A DNA stretch of 64,000 bases from Fagopyrum homotropicum (Eukaryota; Streptophyta; Magnoliopsida; Caryophyllales; Polygonaceae). Positions 1 through 8,149 of the stretch are shown piece by piece. Each line of letters starts with the position of its first letter. Positions within the stretch are counted from its first letter, which is position 1. The DNA is taken from positions 34,154,001 through 34,218,000 of the forward strand of contig BSWB01000006.1 in assembly GCA_033239125.1 (NCBI GenBank), given 5' to 3'. The notes under the pieces were generated by a model. It saw only the letters and a list, made by a program, of their open reading frames with translations. It had not been told where the DNA came from and searched no databases. A program made the position numbers and the translations under genes.

Positions 1-36
1 GATGGGTTTACTACACACCTTAAGTTTATCTTTTTT
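1..36 (+). repeat. Remnant of the 1.9-kb composite repeat (AAA exon end)
   Basis: The first bases encode the end of the AAA-type exon (DGFTTH) followed by a decayed donor. The same sequence and the same junction to an Athila fragment recur at 34131-34167, so this is the duplicate of the end of unit F. Confidence 0.75.
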
Positions 37-1110
37 GACACTTCTCCCAAGTCAAAACGAGATTAGTGTCTTCACAACGTTGTAGTACTAGAGAAAGGTT
101 AGATAAGCAATTATCAAAAGAGGAAACCATATACCGAAAAGTCATCCATGAATACATCCATGATTTCCTCTATGTACTCCGAAAAGATAGCCATCATACA
201 GCGCTGCAAGGTAGCGGGTGCATTACATAATCCAAATGGCATCCTCCTATAAGCGAACGTCCCCCATGGACAAGTTAAAGTGATCCTCTGAGTGGCCACG
301 TTCAACTTCCTGTAATCGATGCACATCCTCCAGTCCGTAACGGTCCTAGTTGGAATCAAATCGTTGTTCTTATTCCTCACAACGGTGATCCCTCCTTTCT
401 TCGGAACTACATGCACTAGGCTCACCCACTTGCTATCCGAGATAGAAAATATGATACATGCATCCAACAACTTAAAAATCTCCTTCTTCACAACCTCTTT
501 CATGATTGTATTTAACCGTCTTTGAGGTTCCCGTAAAGTCTTATGATCATCTTCCATTAGTATTCTATGCATGCAGAAAGAAGGCTTAATACCAATAAGA
601 TCATCGATAGTATATCCCAAAGCCTTTCAATGTTTCCTCAGGACATGCATCAGTTTAGACAATTCAGTTTTGGAAAGGGAAGCACTTACGATAACGGGAT
701 ATGTAGAATCTGGTCCAAGAAAAATATGCCTCAAGTGACTTGGAAGCGGTTTAAGCTCCACAAATGGGGGTGCTTTCTGAGGGGGATCCGTACTTCCTCC
801 TTCCAGTGAAGTAGACTTAGATCGAAGAACTAGACTTTTAGAAGTCTTAGTTGACATCATCTCGGTTGCGACATCGGTCGAGGTCCAAGGTGGGTGACCG
901 AGATGTTCTTCAGATAAGAACACCTCGCTTGGTCCAGAAAGTGCCTCGGTCGAGGTACTGTAACTGGGACCTAAACTTGATTTTCTCCTCTTCTGGATTA
1001 GTTTCACAATCTTAGTTCCTGGATCTGCTTCCAGTGCCTTTAAGCTCCGTATATCTGCATCACAAGAAACATCTATACATTCCTCCATTAAACTAAAACT
1101 AAGAACTCTT
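37..1110 (-). pseudogene. Athila-type pol fragment (protease-RT linker and RT), internally deleted
   Basis: This is the Ty3/gypsy polyprotein of the Athila lineage, read on the minus strand. The upstream linker lies at 627-1088 and the reverse transcriptase at 114-620. Visible RT landmarks are CMHRILMEDD, SKWVSLVHVVPKKGG, CIDYRKLN, RRMPFGLCNAPAT and the catalytic FMDDFSVYG. Compared with the sister copy at 34245-34877, 42 codons are missing in frame, including the YLDGYSG block with the first catalytic aspartate, so the enzyme would be dead. There is also a stop between the linker and RT. One residue (GPDSTYP) that is a stop in the sister copy is intact here, so the two copies decayed separately. 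gag, RNase H and integrase are absent. The copy ends at 1110 in a filler junction. Confidence 0.9.
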
Positions 1111-1133
1111 CCTGGATCTTAGTTCCTAAACTT
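1109..1133. other. Filler DNA at a deletion junction
   Basis: Homology to the Athila copy (up to about 35366) stops near 1110 and homology to the 48.3-kb region starts near 1134. The bases between look assembled from short pieces of the adjacent Athila DNA: TTCCTGGATCT (as at 1016), TAGTTCCT (as at 1013) and CCTAAACTTG (as at 970). This is the pattern of templated insertion at a repaired double-strand break. Confidence 0.6.
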
Positions 1134-1491
1134 GCTACTCTCGCCATCATTGACCTTTAGTTTTGATCTTCTCGAATTCGTTCTGGTCAAATCTTGGATT
1201 CGTTATGGTCAAATCTTGAATTCCTTGCTCTGAAGCCCTTTGATGAACATCATGAGTTGAGAGCAGTGATAGTTCAATTGGATATATGAATAATTGCTCT
1301 TTCAGGTTTATGTGCTACTCTCGCCATCATTGACCTTTAGTTTTGGTCTTCTTGAATTCGTTCTGGTCAAATCTTGAATTCGTTCTGATCAAATCTTGAA
1401 TTCCATTCTCTGAAGCCCTGGGATGAACATCATGAATTGAGAGCAGTGGTAGTTCAGTTGGATTGATTAATTGTTGTAATTTTAATATAGA
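1133..1491. repeat. Direct duplication of a unit of about 180 bp
   Basis: GCTACTCTCGCCATCATTGA begins at 1133 and again at 1313. The two halves then run in parallel with scattered differences. The same pair occurs at 48295-48651. No coding content is evident. Confidence 0.85.
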
Positions 1492-1714
1492 GATAATACG
1501 TGATAATATCGAGATCGAGATAATACGTGATAATATCGAGATCGAGATAATACGTGATAATATCGAGATCGAGATAATACGTGATAATATCGAGATCGAG
1601 ATAATACATGATAATATCGAGATCGAGATAATACGTGATAATATCGAGATCGAGATTATACGTGATAATATCGAGATCGAGATTATACGTGATAATATCG
1701 AGATCGAGATAATA
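1490..1714. repeat. 27-bp minisatellite, about 8.3 units
   Basis: The unit contains GAGATAATACGTGATAATAT and repeats every 27 bp, a multiple of three. Long frames are therefore open on both strands (IEIEIIRDN on plus, ISILSRIIS on minus), but these reflect the period and not a gene. The sister array at 48652-48903 is exactly one unit longer. Confidence 0.95.
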
Positions 1715-1844
1715 AGAATAGTAATTACTAATGCATTTAGAATCCCGAGCATATGAAATGTACGATCTAGGGTGTAAAATTGCTAATTTTTTAAAACCTA
1801 GATGTATTCTTTTCTTTTTTTTTTCTTAGTTGAGCAATGGAAGT

Positions 1845-2048
1845 TCAACTGTCATTACTGACCATCTTTTCTGTCTCTAGCATATGCTCTATTTGTTGTT
1901 GTCGCTCCTCTTTGAATAACAGTTGAGGTCGCTGCTTAAATTTTTGAAGAGCTTGGATGAGTACCATCGATTTTGCTGTTTCTGCTATGATATTCATGAA
2001 AGATTTAATCTTGAGCGCTTTCAAAAGCTTTGATGTTACTACGATAGT
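1845..2048 (-). pseudogene. Unidentified gene fragment, possible last exon
   Basis: Reading minus from 2048 to the TGA at 1845-1847 gives an open frame of 67 residues, limited upstream by a TAA at 2049-2051. It is rich in K, E, Q and L, with segments such as SMVLIQALQKFKQRPQLLF and EERQQQIEHMLETEKM, which look like a charged alpha helix. A TAG lies a few bases inside the upstream end and could be a splice acceptor, making this a terminal exon; otherwise the first ATG is at 1995-1997. The frame is kept in the duplicate at 49033-49236 with one K-to-E change. Nothing upstream of it continues a gene, so it is probably a cut-off relic. I do not recognise the protein. Confidence 0.4.
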
Positions 2049-2175
2049 TTAACCATCCTTTATTTCTCTAGTCTATGCTTTCTCGAGTATTAACCTTAAA
2101 CTTCTTCATCTGTTATCTCATCTGCCCTTGAAATAAGTGAACAAAATTGTATGGATTTTTCTCCTGCTATGATAT
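2049..2175. other. Spacer between gene relic and repeat array
   Basis: This short sequence contains a second copy of GCTATGATATTCAT (also at 1984). The duplicate near 49298 has lost the DNA between two similar sites, giving CTTCTTCTATGATATTCA. I see no coding content. Confidence 0.4.
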
Positions 2176-2346
2176 TCATAAAATATTATTTTATACTCTT
2201 TTTAAGGATTTATGTTCGAAATCTTGTTTGATTTGATTCATCATCGTGATCCTCTATATCGTGTTCGAAATCTTGTTTCACACTTTAGTTATTTTTTGCC
2301 TTTCTTCTGGCCTCTTTAGTTTATTGCAATAATGATATTTTGATTT

Positions 2347-2491
2347 ATAGAGAATGCTCGAGTCATGGTTCTCTTTAGTTTCACATGCGCATAAATTATT
2401 TGTTGTGGATGTTGTTTATAGTCTAGCTCACAAACTCAAGCCTACTATCATATTAATTGATGAGGTTGATAGCTTTTTGAGGCAACGTCGC
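2347..2491 (+). pseudogene. AAA ATPase fragment, unit A plus arm (Walker B)
   Basis: After an acceptor-like TTTATAG the frame reads MLESWF, then a stretch ending HKLKPTIILIDEVDSFLRQ. This corresponds to the Walker B region (IILIDEVD) of ATAD1/Msp1-type AAA ATPases of the outer mitochondrial membrane, whose members read roughly KLQPAIIFIDEVDSFLGQRR. No P-loop (Walker A) or other AAA parts are present, and the frame runs into unrelated sequence up to 2653. It cannot encode an ATPase. Confidence 0.85.
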
Positions 2492-2916
2492 AACTCTACC
2501 ACAACCTTTGTTGATTTATCTCATAAATCTCATTATTTTCTTTTTATTACAAAAACACTTTTGTCCCTAAATATTGAATGTCCAATCTTTGTTGCCTCAG
2601 TTTGCCTTGGTAAGGTCCGAAACCAGTCACAAAGCAACATAAAAAAAGTATGACAAAATATGTGGGGAAAAGTTGATTATTCCTATAAAGGTTGTATCTT
2701 ATAAAAATGATACAACCTCAAATGAAATAGACAACTTTTTCTCACATATTTTGTCACACTTTTGTTTATGTTTCTTTGTGATTGCTTTCAGACCTTACCA
2801 AGGCAAACTGAGGCGACAAAGATTGAACATTCAATATTTAGAGACAAAAGTGTTTTTGTAATAAAAAGAAAATAATGAGATTTATGAGATAAATCAACAA
2901 AGGTTGTGGCAGAATT

Positions 2917-3206
2917 GCGACGTTGCCTCAAAAAGCTATCAACCTCATCAATTAATATGATAGTGGGCTTGAGTTTGTGAGCTAGTCTATAAACAACATC
3001 CACAACAAATAATTTATACGCATGTGAAACTAAAGAGAACCATGACTCGAGCATTCTCTATAAATCAAAATATCATTATTGCAATTAACTAAAGAGGCCA
3101 GAAGAAAGACAAAAAATAACTAAAGTGTAAAATCAAATAAGAGAAACTTACGGTGTGTAGTAAACCCATCCCACGATGCCATGAATTTTGTCTTCATATT
3201 TTCCAA
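2917..3206 (-). pseudogene. AAA ATPase fragment, unit A minus arm
   Basis: This is the inverted partner of 2347-2491 plus the second exon piece LENMKTKFMASWDGFTTH at about 3152-3206. It has plus-arm features (Y, K and L around Walker B, an intact ACACC/GTAAGT donor, W in place of the minus-arm stop), which suggests conversion by the opposite arm. Confidence 0.8.
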
Positions 3207-3686
3207 CTCCGATATGGAGGCGTCCCATAACGTCAACCTATAACAGGTTTCAAAAACGACAACAACATCTGAGTCAAACTTGAGGCCAACAACATCAAAG
3301 TTTAGAAACACAAATCACCAACCCAAAAGATATAAGGTAAAAGCTAGAAACAAGATGTAGAGAAAATGAATTTGAAAAAATGAAAATATAATCTCTATAC
3401 CTATTATTTTCTTACTTATTCAACCAGAATAATTCAAGCTAAATTAACTAAAATCTTACATAATTTAATTAAATCCAAACTAACTACTCTGTATATATAC
3501 TTTAATTTAATAAAATATTATTTTATACTCCTTTTTAAGGATTTATCTTGGACATCTTGTTTGATTTGATTCATTATCGTTGTATCCGCATTATTCTCAC
3601 CCTATATATTTTGAAATCTATGTCGTATCGATGAAGCGTATATATGATTTTTTTTGAAACTGATCTTTGGTGAATTTGTTTTGTAG

Positions 3687-3767
3687 GTCAAATTGGACGA
3701 GTTTATTACAAGTTCAACAACTTGGGAAGATGGTGGACGCAATGAAGATCTACCGGAGGGAAACAAC
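3687..3767 (+). pseudogene. Unidentified exon-like block, unit B
   Basis: A T-rich stretch ending TTTTGTAG precedes a 27-codon open block reading KLDEFITSSTTWEDGGRNED and onward, as expected after a 3' splice site. In unit E the variant WEDAWRNEDLPEE is seen. It recurs in every unit, but I cannot name the source gene. Confidence 0.45.
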
Positions 3768-3961
3768 TTTTTTTTTTCTTAATCAAATCATCTTCCTCGT
3801 AAGCATTTTTCTTCCACGATCTACCTATAATACTCTAGGATCCATTCTACTCGTGTTTAATTATTTATTTCTACGTGGATGTGATTATTGGTGACATATA
3901 TACCCATCTAATTTCCTATAATACAAATATGCGATCGTCATCATCATCATCGTAAATTCTT

Positions 3962-4083
3962 CCTTTTGTTTCTTCACATGCGCATAAGTAACTTTGATTG
4001 ACATGATTCATTTTTGCGAAAGCTCTCTTGAGACCCCGATAATGTTCTTTAGAAAGACGAAGCTTCTTTCGAAGAGGAATCAA
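3962..4083 (-). pseudogene. HD-Zip II-like homeodomain start, unit B (antisense)
   Basis: The minus strand reads IPLRKKLRLSKEHYRGLK and then RAFAKMNHVNQ. HD-Zip class II homeodomains start with RKKLRLSKEQ followed by LEESF and then N and NP, so charge and spacing match well for about 25 residues. The rest of the homeodomain and the leucine zipper are missing. The block lies opposite in strand to the AAA pieces. The similarity is short, so the assignment is moderate. Confidence 0.5.
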
Positions 4084-4116
4084 TTCACCACAGTCATCGT
4101 GATCCTGTATATCGTG

Positions 4117-4408
4117 TTGGAAAATATGAAGACAAAATTCATGGCATCGTGAGATGGGTTTACTACACACCGTAAGTTTCTCTTTTTTTTGATTTCACAC
4201 TTTAGTTATTTTTTGCCTTTCTTTTGGCCTCTTTAGTTTATTGCAATAATGATATTTTGATTTATAGAGAATGCTCGGGTCATGGTTCTCTTTAGTTTCA
4301 CATGCGCATAAATTATTTGTTGTGGATGTTGTTTATAGTCTAGCTCATAAACTCAAGCCTACTATCATATTAATTGATGAGGTTGATAGCTTTTTGAGGC
4401 AAAGTCGC
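4117..4408 (+). pseudogene. AAA ATPase fragments, unit B plus arm
   Basis: The first piece (4117-4171) reads LENMKTKFMAS, then a TGA where family members have W, then DGFTTH at a GTAAGT donor. After about 95 bp of intron-like sequence ending TTTATAG, the Walker B piece follows from 4271. In real ATAD1-like genes the MKTEFMALWDGFTT segment comes after Walker B, so the order here is swapped. Confidence 0.85.
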
Positions 4409-4834
4409 AACTCTTCCACAACCTTTGTTGATTTATCTCATAATTTTCACTATTTTCTTTTTATTACAAAAGCACTTTTGTCCCTAAATATTGAATGTCC
4501 AATCTTAGTTGCCTCAGTTTGCCTTGGTAAGGTCCGAAACCAGTCACAAAGCAACATAAAAAATGTATGACAAAATATATGGGAAAAAGTTAGTTATTCC
4601 TATAGAGGTTGTATCTTAGAAAAAATGATACAACCTCAAATGAAATAGACAACTTTTTCTCACATATTTTGTCATACTTTTGTTTATGTTTCTTTGTGAT
4701 TGCTTTTAGACCTTACCAAGTCAAACTGAGGCGACAAAGATTGGGCATTCAATATTTAGAGACAAAAGTGTTTTTGTAATAAAAAGATAATAATGAGATT
4801 TATGAGATAAATCAACAAAGGTTGTAGCCGACTT

Positions 4835-5124
4835 GCGACGTTGCCTCAAAAAGCTATCAACCTCATCATTGAATATGATAGTAGGTTCGAGTTTGTGATC
4901 TAGACTAAAAACAACATCCACAACAAATAATTCATGCGCATGTGAAACTAAAGAGATCCATCACTCGATCATTCTCTATAAATCAAAATATCATTATTGC
5001 AATAAACTAAAGAGGTCATAAGAAAGACATAAAATAACCGAAGTACAAAATCAAAAAAGAGAAACTTCCAGTATGTAGGAAACCCATCCCACGATGCCAT
5101 GAATTTTGTCTTTATATTTTCCAA
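4835..5124 (-). pseudogene. AAA ATPase fragments, unit B minus arm
   Basis: This is the inverted arm. It has minus-type features: a stop in place of W near the start, F/E around the Walker B strand, and GGAAGT in place of the GTAAGT donor. An N replaces I within the Walker B strand (IIFNDEVD). Confidence 0.8.
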
Positions 5125-5337
5125 CTCCGATATGGAGGCATCCCGTAACGTCAACCTATAACAGGTTTCAAAAGCGACAACAACATCTGAGTCAAACTTG
5201 AGGCCAACAACATCTGAGTCGAACTTGAGGCCAACAACATCAAAGTTTAGAAACACAAATCACCAACCCAAAAGATATAAGGTAAAAGCTAGAAACAAGA
5301 TATAGAGAAAATGAATTTGAAAAAATGAAAATATAAT

Positions 5338-5342
5338 CTCTA
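5338..5342. repeat. Target-site duplication CTCTA (left)
   Basis: It matches CTCTA at 14931-14935. The empty site is preserved in sister units, for example AATCTCTATATC at 16846. Confidence 0.95.
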
Positions 5343-8134
5343 TGTAATACCCTGAAAATTTATTTTCCGTTTAAAACCGATCAAACTGGATTTCGATCCG
5401 CTAACCTCTCCTCATTTTAGAGAACGTTTTACCTTATAAAAATTTTATCAAAGTTCTATCATTTAATGTAACTTAATTCACATAAAATAATAAATATGTA
5501 AATTGAGTAACAATTCCGTACGATTGAAAGACGAAGAGTAGTCCCGTACAATTTAACCACTCATTTAATAGCTATCTAGATGAGCTGGCCCATCGGTTTA
5601 AGCCCAGTATTTCAGCCCAGCCCAAAACTTACCTTACCCTAATTGCTGAAGAATTAACCTAATTCATTAACTTAAACTAATCTAATAACCTCACCTAATC
5701 AAAAACCGTACCAACCTTTACGACTCTCGCCGCACGACTGAGACAAACCAGAAGACGCCGCACAGCTGAGACGAATCGGAACCAGCACCGGCGCTCTCCA
5801 CCGCGACTGCAAGCCGGCAGTGGTGACGACGAGGACCGAGCGACGAGCAGCAGCACTCCCAGACAGCCGATGCCGCACCAACCGTCTTCAACAACAACTA
5901 CACCGACACTGCACTTCAGACGTCTTCAACTAGCGGTCGAACGGAACCAGTAGCCAACCTGCGACAGTGCCGGAGCCAAGATCGGACCCTTCGACCTTCT
6001 GTATAAACGAGTTAACCGGTAAAGTCTTATCCTTCCTTTCGAGTCACCTCGTTTCCGTCTACGCTGCTGAACTATAAACCTCTTCGCACACCAGGCCAGC
6101 GAGTAGCGAATCTTCCAGCCAGAACCGCAAACGTGCAGAACATACAACCTTGGCCAAACGAACCCGGCTGAAGAGAAGGGTCATCACGAGCCATGCCGGA
6201 CTGCTTCCCTTCTCGCCCCGTCATGGGGCTGCTACAGACAAGGGTTGGGTGAGCTTCTGCACTACCACTTGCTACTCTTTCTGTACTGTTTTAAGATTTT
6301 CAGCAACCTAAGTTTTTCTAGTATAAAATATTGAGGTGTTTGCTGAGTTTTCGAAAGTGAAGAACAGTCAACTTCAGCCCCAGTTTTGGGTAGGTTAGAC
6401 TCCACCTTTACTGCTGATTTTCGGATATGTTTTAGTCGATATTGTATAGTATAGCATACTAAAATTTGAGAGGAATTGGAGCTACGGTTTGAGAGTTATG
6501 GTGTTCCAAAGTTGACGCCTCATGCAATTTTTATATATGTGCTGAGTGTTGGGGAAAACAGCAAGTGATGCTGTCTTGTGAGATGGTTTTGAATAAGCTC
6601 TTGTTCTCCGTTGGGCTTGAATTTTGGATATGATATAGTTGACATATTGTTGTAGAACATATTAAAATTTGAGAGGAATCCAGCGAGTGGTTTGGGATTT
6701 ATGATTTTTCCAAGTTTGAGTCGTAAGCAGTTTTTCTGTTGTGCTGAAATTCGGTTTTGTGAGATAGTTTTAAATAGTATTTTGATCTCCTTTGCAGCTG
6801 AATTTTGGATATATTATAGATAAGATTTTATAGTAGAACATATCAAAATTTGGGATAAATCCAGCGAGTGGTTTAGGAGTTATGATTTTTCAAAAGTGTG
6901 CTGCTTGTTAAGTGTTGTAACCAACTTTAGAAATTTTTGTAGAAGCGATGCTTTAACAGTTTTAAGAAATTCTTTCTCCTATGAGTAGATGGGATATCAT
7001 AGATGATCTAGGGAATTATTTCGGAATTTTTATAAGATTATTCGAATTTTATATTTGAAGGTGTAGTTGGACTTTAGTGACTTTTCGGGAAATAGAAATG
7101 GGTAGTTTTTCTATTTGTTACCTAAAATCATCCTAGGGAGTAGAATATGGTCAGTTAGCCTCAAATTATAATTTAAGTACATATCCCGAGTTTTTGGAAG
7201 TTTCGGGACCAAGGGTAAAATAGTCATTTTACCATAAATTGGTACTGTATTAAATCATGTTCTAATAGGATCTACTACCTTAGAAGTCTTAGACTTCTAA
7301 TTACCTAAAAAGTGTGCTGACACACTTGCCTCCTTTGACAGGCAACCGAATTATACAATTACAGATTGAGTTGTGATTAAGAGAATCGAGATCTAATTCA
7401 GGTAAGTCCACGGACTTACTTAGCTGGCTTCTTGTATGAGTGTAATGTGTATGAGTGGTGTTTGTTAGTTTTTTTAAATAACGAAACCGGATTAGGCCGA
7501 CTTTATTATTTACATAATTGACCCAAGTGTATGATAACGGGTCGTGACATCATCTGCCTAGCTCTTGCGAGAGTCTAGGAGGTTCCCTGCGACCAGCCCA
7601 GTCCGGTAGACGGTCAGATGCATTAGTACCATTACGCGTTGGTAAACGGGGACAGGGGCGAGGTTTGGGAATCCCTCGTGTCACAAAATAAGTATCATTA
7701 GTAATGACCTATCACCTAATTAAAGATAATAAAAGGATTGAGTGTTGCATGTTGATTGTGTATGATGTGTGATTGTGCTTTTACCTTTATACTTATGCAT
7801 AGAATGTTAGCTAACGGTTTTATACCGCTTGTAGATGCCTTGCAGGTTAAGACAGTTGTAGAAAGATCCGGAGGAAATGGTCAGCCGGGTCCACGTACTC
7901 ATTTAGTTGGGGACGGGAATGTCTTATGTTCTTCATATATGTCGTTTTGGTACCTTTGCTTTGTAAGGCTGATACATAATTTTCATGTATATATTGTTTA
8001 AAGTTTTCTAATGTTTTTAATACTTTTGTGCCTTGTTGTAAGATCCAAGTTAAATTGTTGTCAAACTAAGGTCGGGACCCATTGTGAGGTCCTAACCAGT
8101 AGCTCCCCGAGTTCTTAGAATTTGGGGTGTTACA
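5343..8134 (+). repeat. 5' LTR of retrotransposon 1
   Basis: The 2792 bp run from TGTAATACCC to GGGGTGTTACA. A GC-rich part lies at 5700-6250 and a long AT-rich part with loose internal repeats of TTTTGGATATAT and ATCCAGCGAGTGGTT at 6400-6900. The 3' third carries blocks that are also conserved in the other Tekay-like LTRs of the window. Short open frames here are incidental. Confidence 0.92.
7402..7845 (+). other. Candidate spliced leader intron in LTR (444 nt)
   Basis: A perfect donor context CAG/GTAAGT sits in a hairpin (AAGTCC...GGACTT), and a TTGCAG/GTTA acceptor lies 444 nt downstream. The same pair in the same order occurs in two other LTR families here (20830-21304 on minus, 63494-63995 on plus). 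Splicing is inferred only from this conservation. Confidence 0.3.
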
Positions 8135-8137
8135 ATG

Positions 8138-8149
8138 TGGTATCAGAGC
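8138..8149 (+). other. Primer binding site, tRNA-iMet
   Basis: TGGTATCAGAGC begins three bases after the 5' LTR. It is the standard plant initiator-methionine tRNA primer site. Confidence 0.95.

Larger units (their letters stand above)
2176..3391 (+). repeat. Composite repeat unit A (5' deleted)
   Basis: Only a short part of the leader (2176-2240) and scrambled pieces of the homeobox-like and exon blocks remain before the palindrome at about 2277-3133. The hairpin centre is near 2690-2730, where GGTTGTATC meets GATACAACC. Unlike other units, the minus arm here matches the plus-arm type. Unit B follows directly at 3392. Confidence 0.85.
3392..5337 (+). repeat. Composite repeat unit B (full length, 1946 bp)
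   Basis: This is the most complete uninterrupted unit in the first array. It has an AT-rich leader (3392-3686), an exon-like block (3687-3767), a spacer, an antisense homeobox-like block (3962-4083) and a palindrome of about 4102-5138 centred near 4620. The tail contains a 23-bp direct repeat (CATCTGAGTCAAACTTGAGG, then again with one change). The next unit begins at the CTCTA at 5338 that became the target site of the LTR element. Confidence 0.85.

Noticed and set aside
1230..1310. Box C/D snoRNA-like TGATGA
   Set aside because: No box D or closing stem at a sensible spacing on either strand.
1444..1475. tRNA or SINE-like A box (GTGGTAGTTCAGTTGGAT)
   Set aside because: There is no B box at the expected distance, no cloverleaf and no poly-A tail or TSD.
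1327..1756. Long open frames on both strands across the 27-bp minisatellite
   Set aside because: The period is a multiple of three, so all frames stay open; the products are pure repeats with no domain.
2354..2653. A functional small AAA ATPase gene
   Set aside because: Walker A, sensor and arginine-finger parts are missing, and several copies carry stops or a changed Walker B acid.
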